Shown: positions 17,119 to 26,727, numbered from the stretch's first letter. The stretch: DNA of 64,000 bases from Gammaproteobacteria bacterium RIFCSPHIGHO2_12_FULL_41_20 (GCA_001801575.1 MGYC01000030.1:27352-91351), one strand, 5' to 3'. A program made the numbers and translations. The notes: generated from the sequence alone by a model not told the origin.

Positions 17119-17985
17119 TTATTGTCGCCACAACCGTTGGTTAACTAACTTTACCGGGTAATTAGCGCGATAAGGATTAATATCTAAGCCACCGCGGCGC
17201 ATATATCGTGCAAAAACACATAATTTCTCTGGCTGACAATAGCGCTGAATATCACAAAAGATAGTTTCTACGCATTGTTCATGAAATTCTTGGTGGTTAC
17301 GATAAGATACAATGTATTTTAATAATCCTGCATGCTGAATTTGCTTTCCTGTATATGCTATCTGCACACTCGCCCAATCAGGCTGTCCGGTAACCGGGCA
17401 ATTTGATTTCAATAAATCTGAATACAGGCTTTCTGTCACTAGCTGATTTTCTGTTTGCAAATACGCGGGCGTTACAGAATAAGTATCACAAGTCACCGCT
17501 AATTCATCTAAGCAAATACCTGAAAAACTGCGCTGTAACTCCATACAAACGTTAGCTAATGTTTGTATCTGTACAAACACTGCTGTGCCCGTCGCTTTGG
17601 TAAGGTCACGGACTAATATCGCTTGTACTGCTTCCATGGAGTCAAACTGGGTGTTATTAAATGAATTGAGATATAGCTTAAAAGACTTAGATTCAATTAG
17701 ATGAGAAGACGTACAGGGAAAAATAAACTCGGCCATGGCAATCATGGGTTTCCCTTGAGTATTTAACCATGACAGTTCATAGGCATTCCACACGTCGTTC
17801 CCTTGAAATGGCAAGGCGTTAGCCGTTATGCCTAGTTGCTGACGTTGTGCTTGACGTTCGATAGGAAACAATAAATCCGGTTGATAATGAGATATATACT
17901 CGTTTTTTTTGCCTAATGGGGAATGTAGGATCTGTTGACAATTTAGATTGTCAACAGACCCAAATAATGTTTCATCGCTTGGCAT
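17119..17985 (-). CDS. queF: 7-cyano-7-deazaguanine reductase QueF
   Basis: QueF reduces preQ0 to preQ1 with NADPH in queuosine synthesis; tgt, which inserts preQ1 into tRNA, is at 49209. It is the long two-lobed form (288 residues, as in E. coli). [15 protein letters not shown] is the QueF motif, [16 protein letters not shown] holds the catalytic cysteine, and [11 protein letters not shown] and [13 protein letters not shown] are conserved. The N-terminus contains an extra segment ([10 protein letters not shown]) encoded by a near-perfect palindrome at 17931-17958, which looks like an in-frame repeat insertion. It lies between parA and ubiE, where parB would be expected. Confidence 0.95.
   Translation of the reverse strand: MPSDETLFGSVDNLNCQQILHSPLGKKNEYISHYQPDLLFPIERQAQRQQLGITANALPFQGNDVWNAYELSWLNTQGKPMIAMAEFIFPCTSSHLIESKSFKLYLNSFNNTQFDSMEAVQAILVRDLTKATGTAVFVQIQTLANVCMELQRSFSGICLDELAVTCDTYSVTPAYLQTENQLVTESLYSDLLKSNCPVTGQPDWASVQIAYTGKQIQHAGLLKYIVSYRNHQEFHEQCVETIFCDIQRYCQPEKLCVFARYMRRGGLDINPYRANYPVKLVNQRLWRQ
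17931..17958. repeat. Palindrome inside the queF coding region
   Basis: TCTGTTGACAAT (17931-17942) and its exact complement (17947-17958) flank a 4-base centre. The match extends three more bases on each side with one mismatch. On the queF strand it encodes SVDNLNCQQ near residue 10. The outer GGGTCTGTTGACAATC resembles the AGGGTCTGTTTACAATTC motif at 11681-11698. Confidence 0.7.
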
Positions 17986-18010
17986 AGATTTCTTTACCTT
18001 ATATACGCTC

Positions 18011-18805
18011 TCACGCTACCCCCGCCCTCTCTGGCGCCTGTAATTCTTCCTCCCTGCGCAGCATTTCTCCTGCTAAGGCCAAATAGGCAATCGCTCCTTG
18101 CGACTTCTCATCGTATTGTATCACGGGCAGCCCATGACTAGGCGCTTCCGCCAAGCGTACATTGCGTGGAATCACGGTGCGATAAACCCGCTTAGGAAAG
18201 TGCGCCAACAATTGCGCAGATACATCGAGGGCCAAACGATTGCGTCCGTCGTACATAGTGCGCAATAACCCTTCGATACACAACGCGGGATTAATCGTAG
18301 CTTGCACTTGTTCAATCGTATTGAGTAACGCACTCAGTCCTTCTAAAGCAAAATATTCACATTGAATAGGAATTAATACAGAATCAGCCGCTACCAACGC
18401 ATTCACCGTTAAAATATTCAAAGAAGGGGGGCAATCAATTAAAACATAGTCATATTGAGATACAATCGGTTCTATTAGGTTTTTTAAGCGTAATTCGCGT
18501 TGTGGCTCTTGTAGCAACTGTACTTCAGCAACAATAAGCTCATTATTTGTTGGCAACACAGCGTAATTAGCGGCTAATTTAATAATAGCTTCTTGTATAT
18601 TCGCTGCATGGAGTAAAGCATCGCTAACTGTATAAGTAATTTGTTCTTTGCTCACGCCACTGCCTACGGTTGCATTACCCTGTGGATCAAGGTCGATTAA
18701 TAACACCCGGCGTTTCATACTAGCAAAAGAAGCAGCAAGATTAATCGAGGTTGTCGTTTTCCCTACACCCCCTTTTTGATTAACAATCGCAACAATCTTT
18801 GCCAT
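18011..18805 (-). CDS. parA: Chromosome partitioning ATPase ParA (Soj)
   Basis: This is a Walker-type ATPase that, with ParB bound to parS, segregates origins. The 264 residues start MAKIVAIVNQKGGVGKTTTS (deviant Walker A), followed by RRVLLIDLDPQGNAT, YDYVLIDCPPSLNILT (Walker B region) and PIQCEYFALEGLSALL, all typical of chromosomal Soj/ParA. It follows rsmG at 15 bp as in most gammaproteobacteria. Unusually, parB does not follow: queF does. A perfect parS in recF suggests ParB exists elsewhere in the genome. Confidence 0.95.
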   Translation of the reverse strand: MAKIVAIVNQKGGVGKTTTSINLAASFASMKRRVLLIDLDPQGNATVGSGVSKEQITYTVSDALLHAANIQEAIIKLAANYAVLPTNNELIVAEVQLLQEPQRELRLKNLIEPIVSQYDYVLIDCPPSLNILTVNALVAADSVLIPIQCEYFALEGLSALLNTIEQVQATINPALCIEGLLRTMYDGRNRLALDVSAQLLAHFPKRVYRTVIPRNVRLAEAPSHGLPVIQYDEKSQGAIAYLALAGEMLRREEELQAPERAGVA

Positions 18806-18820
18806 GGTTTTATCCTTTTA

Positions 18821-19444
18821 TTACTTCACCTTTAAAATAACCACATACCGTTCTACGGCCATTCCCTTGATCTGTAACGGCTGTACTGCCTGCACTGAAA
18901 ACCGCGGAGAAAGTAAGGCTATTTCTGTAGCCACCTGCGCGCTTTTCATCGCAATAAAAACACCTGTTGGGGCAATAACATGCTCTATCGTTGCTAACAT
19001 TGTCGATAAATCACTCCATGCCCGAGAGACGATGCTATCAAAACCCGCCTCAGAATGAAATTCTTCACAACGGGCATTATGTACGGTGACATTGGGTAAA
19101 TCCAATTCAATCACCGCTTGCGTCAGAAACCGCGTCTTTTTGTTACTCTTATCCAGTAAGGTCCATTGCTGCTCTGGATGCAAAATAGCCAATGGCAACC
19201 CTGGCAAGCCAGCTCCGCTGCCTACGTCTAACATCCGCGAGCCATGCAGATAAGGACTAATAACTAAGCTGTCGATAATATGCAGATATACCATCTCGCG
19301 CGGGTCACAAATAGCCGTTAGATTGAACACTTTGTTCCACTTTTGCAGCAACGCAAGATAGTGCTCCAATTGTTGCTGCATTTGCGCAGTGAGAATAAGG
19401 TTGTTTTCTTGCAATGCTGTCGATAAACAAGCATGGTTGTTCAA
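18821..19444 (-). CDS. rsmG: 16S rRNA (guanine527-N7)-methyltransferase RsmG
   Basis: RsmG (GidB) methylates G527 of 16S rRNA. The product is about 207 residues, with QKWNKVFNLTAI, HIIDSLVI and the SAM motif MLDVGSGAGLPGLPLAI that mark the family. I place the start at TTG 19444, which follows GAGGGGG and gives an N-terminus of normal length. A GTG at 19474 would add ten residues encoded by the repeat at 19462-19494. The apparent ribosome-binding site is therefore supplied by the edge of a dispersed repeat. It lies between mnmG and parA, its standard place. Confidence 0.93.
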   Translation of the reverse strand: MNNHACLSTALQENNLILTAQMQQQLEHYLALLQKWNKVFNLTAICDPREMVYLHIIDSLVISPYLHGSRMLDVGSGAGLPGLPLAILHPEQQWTLLDKSNKKTRFLTQAVIELDLPNVTVHNARCEEFHSEAGFDSIVSRAWSDLSTMLATIEHVIAPTGVFIAMKSAQVATEIALLSPRFSVQAVQPLQIKGMAVERYVVILKVK

Positions 19445-19461
19445 GGTAACCCCCTCTCTGA

Positions 19462-19494
19462 CCCTCTCCCCCACAACAAACGTGGGGGAGAGGG
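19462..19494. repeat. REP-like hairpin repeat between mnmG and rsmG
   Basis: CCCTCTCCCCCAC (19462-19474) pairs perfectly with GTGGGGGAGAGGG (19482-19494) across a 7-base loop. A relative is at 47306-47338. Flanking GAGAGGGGG-type sequence continues toward rsmG. Such hairpins recur in many bacterial genomes as intergenic repeats. Confidence 0.85.
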
Positions 19495-19533
19495 GGAAAA
19501 AATACAGCCTTGTGAAAAAACATCATTGCCTTT

Positions 19534-21405
19534 TCACCGCCGCCGCATATGCACCAACAGCAACGAGATAGCTGCCGGTGTCACCCCAGGAATACGTGAA
19601 GCCATGCCCAAGGTTTGCGGCTTAGCCATAGCAAGTTTCTGTTTTACCTCTGTAGATAACCCAACCACCAAGTCATAATCCAAACTCTCTGGCATCGATA
19701 ACGTTTCATAACGTAATTGTTTAGCTATCTCTTGTTCTTGTCGCTGAATATATCCCGCATATTTGGTCCGAATGGTAACTTGCTCAGTTACATCTTCTGC
19801 GAATACTTCTAAGTCACCGTCTGTGATCGCTACTAAATCTTGATAACTCACTTCAGGTCGTCGTAAGAGGTCTATTAAGTGATATTCTCGCGATAAAGTT
19901 TGTCCTAGCATGGCCTCTAATTTATCTCCGGCAGGCGTCTTAGGATGAATCAATGTGCTATGCAATGCCTCCTCAGCTCGCATAAGCGCTGCTTGCTTCT
20001 CCGAAAAAGCTTGCCAACGCGCATTATCAATTAACCCTAGCTCTTGCGCCTTGGGAGTTAAACGTAAATCAGCATTGTCTTCGCGTAGTAATAACCGATA
20101 CTCAGCCCGGCTAGTAAACATACGATATGGCTCTTGCGTTCCCTTTGTCACCAAATCATCGACCAATACCCCAATATAGGCTTCATCACGACGCGGCACC
20201 CACGGCTCTTGTTCTTGTACCTGTCGTGCCGCATTAATCCCAGCCAAAATGCCTTGTGCAGCAGCCTCTTCGTATCCCGTTGTCCCATTGATTTGCCCGG
20301 CAAAAAATAAGCCGGCGATGCATTTGGTTTCTAATGAAGGCTTTAAATCTCGCGGATCAAAAAAATCATATTCAATGGCATAGCCTGGTCGCGTTATATG
20401 TGCTTGCTCAAAACCACGCATCGAACGTACAAATGCTACTTGTGTAGCAAACGGTAAACTTGTTGAAATTCCATTTGGATATAATTCGTGTGTGGTTAAC
20501 CCTTCTGGCTCCACAAAAATTTGATGGGATGTTTTATCTGCGAAACGCACAATCTTATCTTCAATGGACGGGCAATAACGTGGGCCCACCCCTGCAATCA
20601 TCCCAGCATACATAGGCGACTGCATTAAGCTACCGCGAATAATATCGTGGGTAGTTGTATTGGTATGCGTAATGAAACACGGGATCTGCGTTGGATGCTC
20701 TTCACGCCGGCCCATAAAAGAAAATATCGGCGTCGGACTATCGCCCTCTTGCCGCTCCATTACCGTAAAATCTACACTACGGCTATCAATGCGTGGAGGG
20801 GTGCCAGTTTTTAAGCGTCCTACCCGTAATGGTAATTCCCGCAAACAGTGCGCTAATGCCACAGCAGGAGGGTCACCCGCCCGCCCGCCTGCGTAATTGT
20901 TGAGTCCAATATGCATTTTTCCGGCCAGAAACGTACCAGCAGTGAGAATCACCGTTTTGGCTTTAAATGTTAGCCCCATTTGTGTGACCACACCCACTAC
21001 TCGCATTTGTTCAAGCAAAATATCCTGCACAGCTTGTTGGAATAAGCGTAAATTAGGTTGGGTTTCTAAAGCATGACGAATGGCTTGCTTATATAGCAGG
21101 CGATCTGCTTGAGCTCGGGTCGCACGCACAGCGGGGCCTTTGCTAGCATTGAGAATGCGAAACTGGATCCCCGCGCGATCAATGGCTTTGGCCATGATCC
21201 CGCCAAGTGCGTCTATCTCTTTGACTAAATGTCCTTTGCCTATGCCACCAATTGCCGGATTACATGACATTTGCCCCAAGGTTTCTATATTGTGGGTCAG
21301 AAGTAAAGTCTGCGCACCCATACGGGCAGCTACCAATGCCGCTTCTGTCCCGGCATGGCCGCCCCCTACGACAATCACATCAAATTGAGCCTTTAAATCA
21401 ACCAT
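19534..21405 (-). CDS. mnmG: tRNA uridine-5-carboxymethylaminomethyl modification enzyme MnmG
   Basis: MnmG (GidA) is the FAD protein that, with MnmE, makes the cmnm5U34 modification of tRNA. The 623 residues have the N-terminal dinucleotide-binding motif [40 protein letters not shown], the [12 protein letters not shown] segment and [16 protein letters not shown], all family signatures. The C-terminal helical domain that contacts MnmE is complete and ends at HMRRR. It lies upstream of rsmG and parA, and is separated from mnmE by an inserted Sel1-repeat gene in the opposite direction. Confidence 0.98.
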   Translation of the reverse strand: MVDLKAQFDVIVVGGGHAGTEAALVAARMGAQTLLLTHNIETLGQMSCNPAIGGIGKGHLVKEIDALGGIMAKAIDRAGIQFRILNASKGPAVRATRAQADRLLYKQAIRHALETQPNLRLFQQAVQDILLEQMRVVGVVTQMGLTFKAKTVILTAGTFLAGKMHIGLNNYAGGRAGDPPAVALAHCLRELPLRVGRLKTGTPPRIDSRSVDFTVMERQEGDSPTPIFSFMGRREEHPTQIPCFITHTNTTTHDIIRGSLMQSPMYAGMIAGVGPRYCPSIEDKIVRFADKTSHQIFVEPEGLTTHELYPNGISTSLPFATQVAFVRSMRGFEQAHITRPGYAIEYDFFDPRDLKPSLETKCIAGLFFAGQINGTTGYEEAAAQGILAGINAARQVQEQEPWVPRRDEAYIGVLVDDLVTKGTQEPYRMFTSRAEYRLLLREDNADLRLTPKAQELGLIDNARWQAFSEKQAALMRAEEALHSTLIHPKTPAGDKLEAMLGQTLSREYHLIDLLRRPEVSYQDLVAITDGDLEVFAEDVTEQVTIRTKYAGYIQRQEQEIAKQLRYETLSMPESLDYDLVVGLSTEVKQKLAMAKPQTLGMASRIPGVTPAAISLLLVHMRRR

Positions 21406-21570
21406 TAGCCTATCCTATTGCCTCAAAAACAAATGTTATTTACATTAACAAACCACAATATGTCCATTATTTTTACTATTTTGCAGAAAAATGCTAGTTT
21501 ACACAACAGGCGTGTCAAATATTAGCAAAGCGGCTCGCGATATCTCCACAACAACAGCTCGGATATTATC

Positions 21571-22476
21571 ATGAGATCACACTTTCCTTTCGATGAACAA
21601 TTAGCCAAATTAGAAAAACAAGAAAAAATGGAGCCAAATAAAAAACCGGCCCCCTCCTCAACAGCGCGTGTCCAACAGCACACCAACAAGGACCCGCTGC
21701 GTTTAGGTCTACTCTATTTCGACCAACAAAACCCTTACCATAGCTATAGAAAAGCACGCTATTGGCTTGGCTTAGCTGCAATGCAAAACCGTGTAGAAGC
21801 CTATTATCATTTAGGATTAATCTATCTCAATGGTTATGATATAGAGAAAAATGCAAAAAGTGCTATTTACTGGTTTCATCGTGCCGCACAACAAAACCAC
21901 TTGGAATCGCAGCAACAGCTTGAAAAATTCCTTGATCCATCAGAGGCACCTGCCACTCGTTTTCTAGCTGCGCTAGTTTTAAAGAAACCAGAGTTAATCA
22001 TTCTATTACTAAGACATGACGATTTTATAAAATTTTGTTTCGCTTTCTTTGAAATACTTACCAAAAGCACGTGGGCAGCAACAGAAACAGAGCGCCAGAA
22101 TTATTTACGCTGCTTGGATGAATGTTTTCGTTATCCTTTTATTATAGATCAACTGCTTAACTATGCTAATACAGCCTATCAGACTACCCTTTCGTCTACA
22201 CACTCAAGAAAATCTGCCTTTCAAGCCGCATTACGTTGGTATCGGCCTATTTTAAATAATTTAGCCGCGCATAATAAAGACGCTTGGGAATTATATTTAA
22301 ATAGACATGCATTGGCTCTAAAAGAAACCAAATTAAGTGCCTTGCTTACAGACAAACATCTAAAGACGAATTTCTGGTCATCAAACAGGTCATTACAAAA
22401 AAAATATTCGCATGCCCAAAAAAAGATGCAAGAAGCGATTAGAACAGAAACACATCGAACCTCTATGCCCTCTTAA
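21571..22476 (+). CDS. Sel1-repeat protein, possible host-interaction factor
   Basis: This is a 301-residue protein without a visible signal peptide. Residues about 45-125 hold two Sel1-like (TPR-type) repeats: KARYWLGLAAMQNRVEAYYH leading into LGLIYLNGYDIEKNAKSAIY and WFHRAAQQNHLESQQQL. The remaining 180 residues are helical-looking, basic and unrecognised. Sel1 proteins act as protein-interaction scaffolds. In Legionella and Coxiella several affect host entry or trafficking, so a secreted effector is possible but only inferred. It stands between mnmG and mnmE on the opposite strand, a location that in relatives usually has no such gene, suggesting insertion. Confidence 0.75.
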   Translation: MRSHFPFDEQLAKLEKQEKMEPNKKPAPSSTARVQQHTNKDPLRLGLLYFDQQNPYHSYRKARYWLGLAAMQNRVEAYYHLGLIYLNGYDIEKNAKSAIYWFHRAAQQNHLESQQQLEKFLDPSEAPATRFLAALVLKKPELIILLLRHDDFIKFCFAFFEILTKSTWAATETERQNYLRCLDECFRYPFIIDQLLNYANTAYQTTLSSTHSRKSAFQAALRWYRPILNNLAAHNKDAWELYLNRHALALKETKLSALLTDKHLKTNFWSSNRSLQKKYSHAQKKMQEAIRTETHRTSMPS

Positions 22477-22485
22477 TTAATTATT

Positions 22486-23850
22486 TCATTTTCCTATGCA
22501 AAAACTGGAGAAAATCCGCGTTAATAAATCATTGCTAGTAAATTCACCGGTAATTTCATTAAGCGCTTGTTGCGCCTGACGTAATTCCTCTGCTAATAAC
22601 TCTCCCGCTTGATGTTGTAGTTGTTGATAGCCGGTTTCTAATGCCGTCTTAGCGCGCGCTAAAGCATTCAGATGGCGACGACGAGCAAGAAACATGCCTT
22701 CCACTCTCTCCGCGTCTAACCCTGCATATTGAGTAATACAAGAACGTAATAAATCGAGACCTTGTTGTTCCTTCACAGATAAAGACACGGTAATTATACC
22801 GTCTTTTTTTACGGATGGTGATTCGTTAAGCAAATCAATTTTGTTGCGAATTAATATGACTTTCTTTGCTAAATCTTCCGTTATTTTGTATTGCCCTGTC
22901 ACATAAATCGCGCCTCGTAATAACGAGGCTTCATGTCCAGCTCTCGCATCCATAACATATAAAATCAAATCTGCCTTCTGCATTGCTTGTTGTGCACGAC
23001 GAATGCCTTCTTGTTCAACAGTGTCTGCGCCATCACGTAATCCCGCAGTATCTACAATATGAATAGGTAATCCATCCATTAAAATAGTTTCCCGCAATAA
23101 ATCTCGCGTCGTGCCGGGAATATCTGTAACAATAGCCGTTTCTTGCCCGCTCAACCAATTTAGCAAGCTGGATTTACCCACATTTGGTTCGCCGATAATC
23201 GCTACGGTTAATCCTTCTTTTAATAAACACCCCTGTTGTGCTTTAGTTTGAATATCAGTTACGTGCGTAATAATCTGTAATAATTGGTTATGGATTTTTT
23301 CATCGGCTAAAAAATCAATTTCTTCTTCGGCAAAATCAATACTGGCTTCTACATACATACGCAAATAAATGATGGCTTCTACCAAGGTTTGAATTTTCTT
23401 AGAAAACTCGCCTTGTAAAGAACGCATTGCCAATTTGGCCGCTTGCTGTGAAGAGGCGTGAATGAGGTCCGCGACTGCTTCTGCTTGAGTTAAATCCATT
23501 TTGCCATTTAGAAATGCACGCTCTGAAAATTCCCCTGGCCTAGCTAAACGCGCACCTAAGGATAAACAGCGTTGTAACAACAAATCTACCACCACCGGTC
23601 CGCCATGCCCTTGTAGCTCTAACACATCTTCGCCGGTAAAAGAGTGTGGATGTGGGAAGTAAATCGCTATGCCTTCGTCAATAATGGCATTTTCCTCATC
23701 ATAAAAAACCGTAGCGCTCGCTACACGTGGAGATAACTCACGTTTAACAATGGCTTTCATGATAGGCAAGACGAAAGGACCAGAAATACGCACAATGGAC
23801 ACCCCACCATAACCAGGCGGAGTTGCTTGTGCAACAATGGTATCAATCAT
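22486..23850 (-). CDS. mnmE: tRNA modification GTPase MnmE
   Basis: MnmE (TrmE) is the GTPase partner of MnmG. From the ATG at 23850 it is 454 residues, the usual length. The N-terminal folate-binding domain starts IDTIVAQATPPGYGGVSIVR. The G domain has G1 GEPNVGKSSLLN, G3 DTAGLRDGAD and G4 NKID. It ends with the invariant CIGK. A GTG at 23874 would add eight residues. It is 5 bp-plus downstream of yidC in the conserved rpmH-rnpA-yidD-yidC-mnmE order. Confidence 0.97.
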   Translation of the reverse strand: MIDTIVAQATPPGYGGVSIVRISGPFVLPIMKAIVKRELSPRVASATVFYDEENAIIDEGIAIYFPHPHSFTGEDVLELQGHGGPVVVDLLLQRCLSLGARLARPGEFSERAFLNGKMDLTQAEAVADLIHASSQQAAKLAMRSLQGEFSKKIQTLVEAIIYLRMYVEASIDFAEEEIDFLADEKIHNQLLQIITHVTDIQTKAQQGCLLKEGLTVAIIGEPNVGKSSLLNWLSGQETAIVTDIPGTTRDLLRETILMDGLPIHIVDTAGLRDGADTVEQEGIRRAQQAMQKADLILYVMDARAGHEASLLRGAIYVTGQYKITEDLAKKVILIRNKIDLLNESPSVKKDGIITVSLSVKEQQGLDLLRSCITQYAGLDAERVEGMFLARRRHLNALARAKTALETGYQQLQHQAGELLAEELRQAQQALNEITGEFTSNDLLTRIFSSFCIGK

Positions 23851-23879
23851 CACTTTATTTTCGTGCGGTAACACGAAAC

Positions 23880-25550
23880 TTACCCTTTGGCTTTCTTTAC
23901 TCTTTCCTCTTTATCCATTTTATGCATGATATACCATTGTTGTAAGAAGGAAAGCGTATTATTTACAAACCAATATAACATTAATCCCGATGGGAAATTT
24001 AAAAATAACACAGTAAAGATCACCGGCATAAACATCATCACTTTGGCTTGCAATGGATCTGGTGGCGGTGGGTTTAAGCGTTGTTGTAAATACATAGAAA
24101 CGCCCATTAACAACGGCAAAATATAATAAGGATCTTTTAGTGATAGATCTTGTATCCACAACATAAAGGGTGCTTGACGTAATTGTACGCTTTCCACTAA
24201 GACCCAATACAGGGCAATAAATACGGGGATTTGAATAAGAATAGGCAAACACCCGCTCATTGGGTTTACTTTTTCTTGGCGATATAAATCTAATGTGGCT
24301 TGGGTAAATTTTTGTTTATCGTCTTTATACCGCTCTTTTAACGCTTCAATGCGCGGTTGCAATTTTTTCATTGCACTCATAGACCGATAGCTTTTGGAAG
24401 AAAGATGATAAAACAGTAACTTGATAATAATGGTGACAAAAATAATAGACCAACCCCAATTACCTACTAAATCATAAATTTTCTGCATCATCCAAAATAA
24501 AATGCCAGAAATAAACCAAAATATGCCGTAATCAATGGTTAATTGTAAGCCTGGCGCCGCTTGTTTTAATTTATCAGTGAGTGCCGGCCCACTGTATAAA
24601 GTCGCTTGCGTAGTAATGGAGCTACCCGGAGTTGCTATTAATTCCGGCCCTATCATACCTATTGTATATAATCCATTTGTTGTTACTTTAGAGTAATAAT
24701 CCAACGTAGTATCTTTATGCGGAATCCATGCGCTAATAAAATAATGTTGAACCATAGCAGCCCAACCACCTTTTATAACTTGATTCACGCTACTTTCTTG
24801 CATATCTTTAAAGGTTATTTTCTGGAATGGCTTTTGGGGACTAGAAATTGCCGCACCAAAATAAGTAGAAAGATTAGCTAACCCTTGTGCATGTTCACTA
24901 GGAGCATTGGTACGCATTAATTGCGTGTATAAATGTCCTTGCCAGCTTTGCTTAGTTTGATTATCTACATTATACGCTACATTTATTTCATAACTATTAC
25001 GTGTGAAAGTGAAGGTTTTGGTTATCTTCAATCCTTGATTATCTTGCCAATACAAAGTAACTAATAAAGTATTTTCATTATTAGACAAGGCATATTCTGT
25101 TTGTTTGGTTGTGTAAATAGCTTGTCCTTTAGAGGTATCAGGGCCTATTTTGCTTAATAAACCACTTTCGGCTATATATTGAGTTTTTGCTTCATCATTT
25201 AATAAGATAAAAGGCGTATTGGAATCGAGTCGTTCTGGATATTTTAATAATTTTAACCCAACAATATCCCCACCATGGGTATCCAAGGTAACATTTAGCG
25301 TATCCGTTGTAACATGAATTAATTTTCCCGTGGAAGCGGTAGGTAATGAAGGAGAAGAAATGGTTGGTTCAGCTATGGATTTTACCTCAGGAACATAAGT
25401 AGAAGGCATTGTAAAAGTGGTTTCTATTTTTGCTTGCGGAATATCTTGCTTAGGATGATCCAGACTCCAGGCTTGGTACAAAATAACACCAAGAAAAGCA
25501 AGAACAACATAGAGCGCTATACGTAAATAATCTAGTATGGTATCAATCAT
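23880..25550 (-). CDS. yidC: Membrane protein insertase YidC
   Basis: YidC inserts proteins into the inner membrane alone or with SecYEG. The 556 residues have the gammaproteobacterial layout: an N-terminal transmembrane anchor (about 7-25), a large periplasmic domain (about 60-340), then the conserved core of five helices. FWFISGILFWMMQKIYDLVG opens the core, SSKSYRSMSAMKKLQPRIEA is the cytoplasmic hairpin, and NPMSGCLPILIQIPVFIALY holds the core arginine-facing helix region. The C-terminal tail is basic. It lies between yidD and mnmE; a 165-bp spacer before it carries small repeats. Confidence 0.97.
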   Translation of the reverse strand: MIDTILDYLRIALYVVLAFLGVILYQAWSLDHPKQDIPQAKIETTFTMPSTYVPEVKSIAEPTISSPSLPTASTGKLIHVTTDTLNVTLDTHGGDIVGLKLLKYPERLDSNTPFILLNDEAKTQYIAESGLLSKIGPDTSKGQAIYTTKQTEYALSNNENTLLVTLYWQDNQGLKITKTFTFTRNSYEINVAYNVDNQTKQSWQGHLYTQLMRTNAPSEHAQGLANLSTYFGAAISSPQKPFQKITFKDMQESSVNQVIKGGWAAMVQHYFISAWIPHKDTTLDYYSKVTTNGLYTIGMIGPELIATPGSSITTQATLYSGPALTDKLKQAAPGLQLTIDYGIFWFISGILFWMMQKIYDLVGNWGWSIIFVTIIIKLLFYHLSSKSYRSMSAMKKLQPRIEALKERYKDDKQKFTQATLDLYRQEKVNPMSGCLPILIQIPVFIALYWVLVESVQLRQAPFMLWIQDLSLKDPYYILPLLMGVSMYLQQRLNPPPPDPLQAKVMMFMPVIFTVLFLNFPSGLMLYWFVNNTLSFLQQWYIMHKMDKEERVKKAKG

Positions 25551-25596
25551 AATTATCTCTTTTATTAAAATTCCGATCTATATGAGTATCTTTTAT

Positions 25597-25648
25597 CAGG
25601 AATTCCCGTTGAAGTAGCGTCCTTGCGCGCCCTGCGCTTTTTGCAAGG
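25597..25648. repeat. Small repeat and hairpin between yidD and yidC
   Basis: CAGGAATTCCCGTTGAAG (25597-25614) resembles the palindromes at 2782-2797 and 63918-63935. It is followed by CCTTGC (25621-25626), which pairs with GCAAGG (25643-25648). A further ACAGACCCTAAG motif is at 25683-25694. Such repeats are often found where operon members are pushed apart. Confidence 0.5.
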
Positions 25649-25715
25649 CACGGCAATTCAGTTTTTGTCCTGTACAGAGAAACAGACCCTAAGATTGAGG
25701 ATAATAAAAACACCT

Positions 25716-25952
25716 TTATTTTTTCGGAACTGGGTCAGAACCACCTTTGCACCAGGGATGGCAACGAGATAATCGATATATAATAAGAAAAATCCCTTTT
25801 ATCCATCCCTGACGTTCAATCGCTTCAATCGCATAAGAAGAACAAGAAGGATAAAACCGGCAATGTTGCCCTATTAAAGGTCGTAACATCCATTGATAAG
25901 ATTGAATAAAAAAAATTAGAATTACTGTGATAGAGCGATTAATTTTTTCCAT
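25716..25952 (-). CDS. yidD: Membrane protein insertion efficiency factor YidD
   Basis: This is a 78-residue YidD protein that assists YidC-dependent insertion. It carries the family's conserved cysteines and motif: HCRFYPSCSSYAIEAIERQG and SRCHPWCKGGSDPVP. An N-terminal amphipathic or hydrophobic helix ([16 protein letters not shown]) fits membrane association. It overlaps the 3' end of rnpA by 31 bp, the common compact arrangement in the rpmH-rnpA-yidD-yidC cluster. Confidence 0.95.
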   Translation of the reverse strand: MEKINRSITVILIFFIQSYQWMLRPLIGQHCRFYPSCSSYAIEAIERQGWIKGIFLIIYRLSRCHPWCKGGSDPVPKK

Positions 25953-26272
25953 AATTTATCGATAATTTCTCGTAGTTTTTTTTTATCCTTAATTCCCTCT
26001 CCAGACCTAACAATAACTACCACATCCATAGCAGGCAGCAGAGATTGGTTCAAACGAAAACTTTCGCGGATAATACGTTTTATCCTATTTCTAAGAATCG
26101 CTTGTCTGGCTACACGTTTACTTATAGCAACACCAAGCCTGGTTGTAAGTTTATCATTTTCTTGGTAAATCGCTACTAAATTCTCACAACTAACTTTCTT
26201 AGAGTTGCTCAGTACCGATTGAAAATCTTTATTTTTTTTAAGTCGTTGATAATGTTGCAACTTATACTGCAA
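25922..26272 (-). CDS. rnpA: Ribonuclease P protein component RnpA
   Basis: This is the protein subunit of RNase P, which matures tRNA 5' ends. The 116 residues show the RNR signature [20 protein letters not shown] and the downstream [11 protein letters not shown]. The protein is strongly basic. No ATG fits; TTG 26272 is the likely start and overlaps the end of rpmH by 11 bp (another TTG follows four codons later). The N-terminal [14 protein letters not shown] aligns with the usual RLxxxxxF segment. Confidence 0.93.
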   Translation of the reverse strand: MQYKLQHYQRLKKNKDFQSVLSNSKKVSCENLVAIYQENDKLTTRLGVAISKRVARQAILRNRIKRIIRESFRLNQSLLPAMDVVVIVRSGEGIKDKKKLREIIDKLWKKLIALSQ

Positions 26273-26396
26273 GCCGTGCTCGACCTTTAGCGCGACGTCG
26301 ACTTAATACTATACGGCCATTTTTGGTAGCCATTCTTGCACGAAACCCGTGAGTTCTTTTTCTTTTAATGTTACTTGGTTGAAATGTTCTTTTCAT
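26262..26396 (-). CDS. rpmH: 50S ribosomal protein L34
   Basis: L34 is a 44-residue, extremely basic ribosomal protein. The reverse strand reads [20 protein letters not shown], then a segment rich in arginine and lysine, ending KGRARLAV and a stop, a full-length family match. It heads the leftward rpmH-rnpA-yidD-yidC-mnmE operon. The region upstream (26397-27216) holds IS remnants and the candidate oriC. Confidence 0.98.
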   Translation of the reverse strand: MKRTFQPSNIKRKRTHGFRARMATKNGRIVLSRRRAKGRARLAV

Positions 26397-26577
26397 GATT
26401 AAAAACTCTAAAAATGTTTTATATAAAATAGATGGTTATCTTAAAAAAGACGCGAACGGATGTCAACTAGTTGTTATTTATGTGTAGCTGACACATGATT
26501 TGTCCGGATTTGTAGCACATGATTTGTCCGGTTTTATAAGCTATTGAGTGAACTCAAGAAACGGAGGTCACCAGTAG

Positions 26578-26676
26578 ATGAAACGGACGGAATTGCTACA
26601 GGAGATTCGGAAAATGAGATTTGAAGAAACCTATCGAGCGTGGACGGAAAAGCGTTTAACCCAAGAAGTGATCTAG
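26578..26676 (+). pseudogene. Truncated transposase start (ISNCY/IS1202-like)
   Basis: A 32-codon frame begins with a good ribosome-binding site (ACGGAGG) and reads MKRTELLQEIRKMRFEE, ending LTQEVI and a stop. This resembles from memory the N-terminus of ISNCY-type transposases, which continue LTQEEAA into a helix-turn-helix. The rest of the gene is missing. Confidence 0.5.
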
Positions 26677-26727
26677 CCCTGCTTCAGTAGACACGTAAAC
26701 TTGATAAACCACTAGTCAACTAAAGAG

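Noticed and set aside
19462..19494. An rho-independent terminator between mnmG and rsmG
   Set aside because: On the mnmG strand the hairpin is not followed by a T-run, and a related copy occurs at 47306, so a dispersed repeat explains it better.
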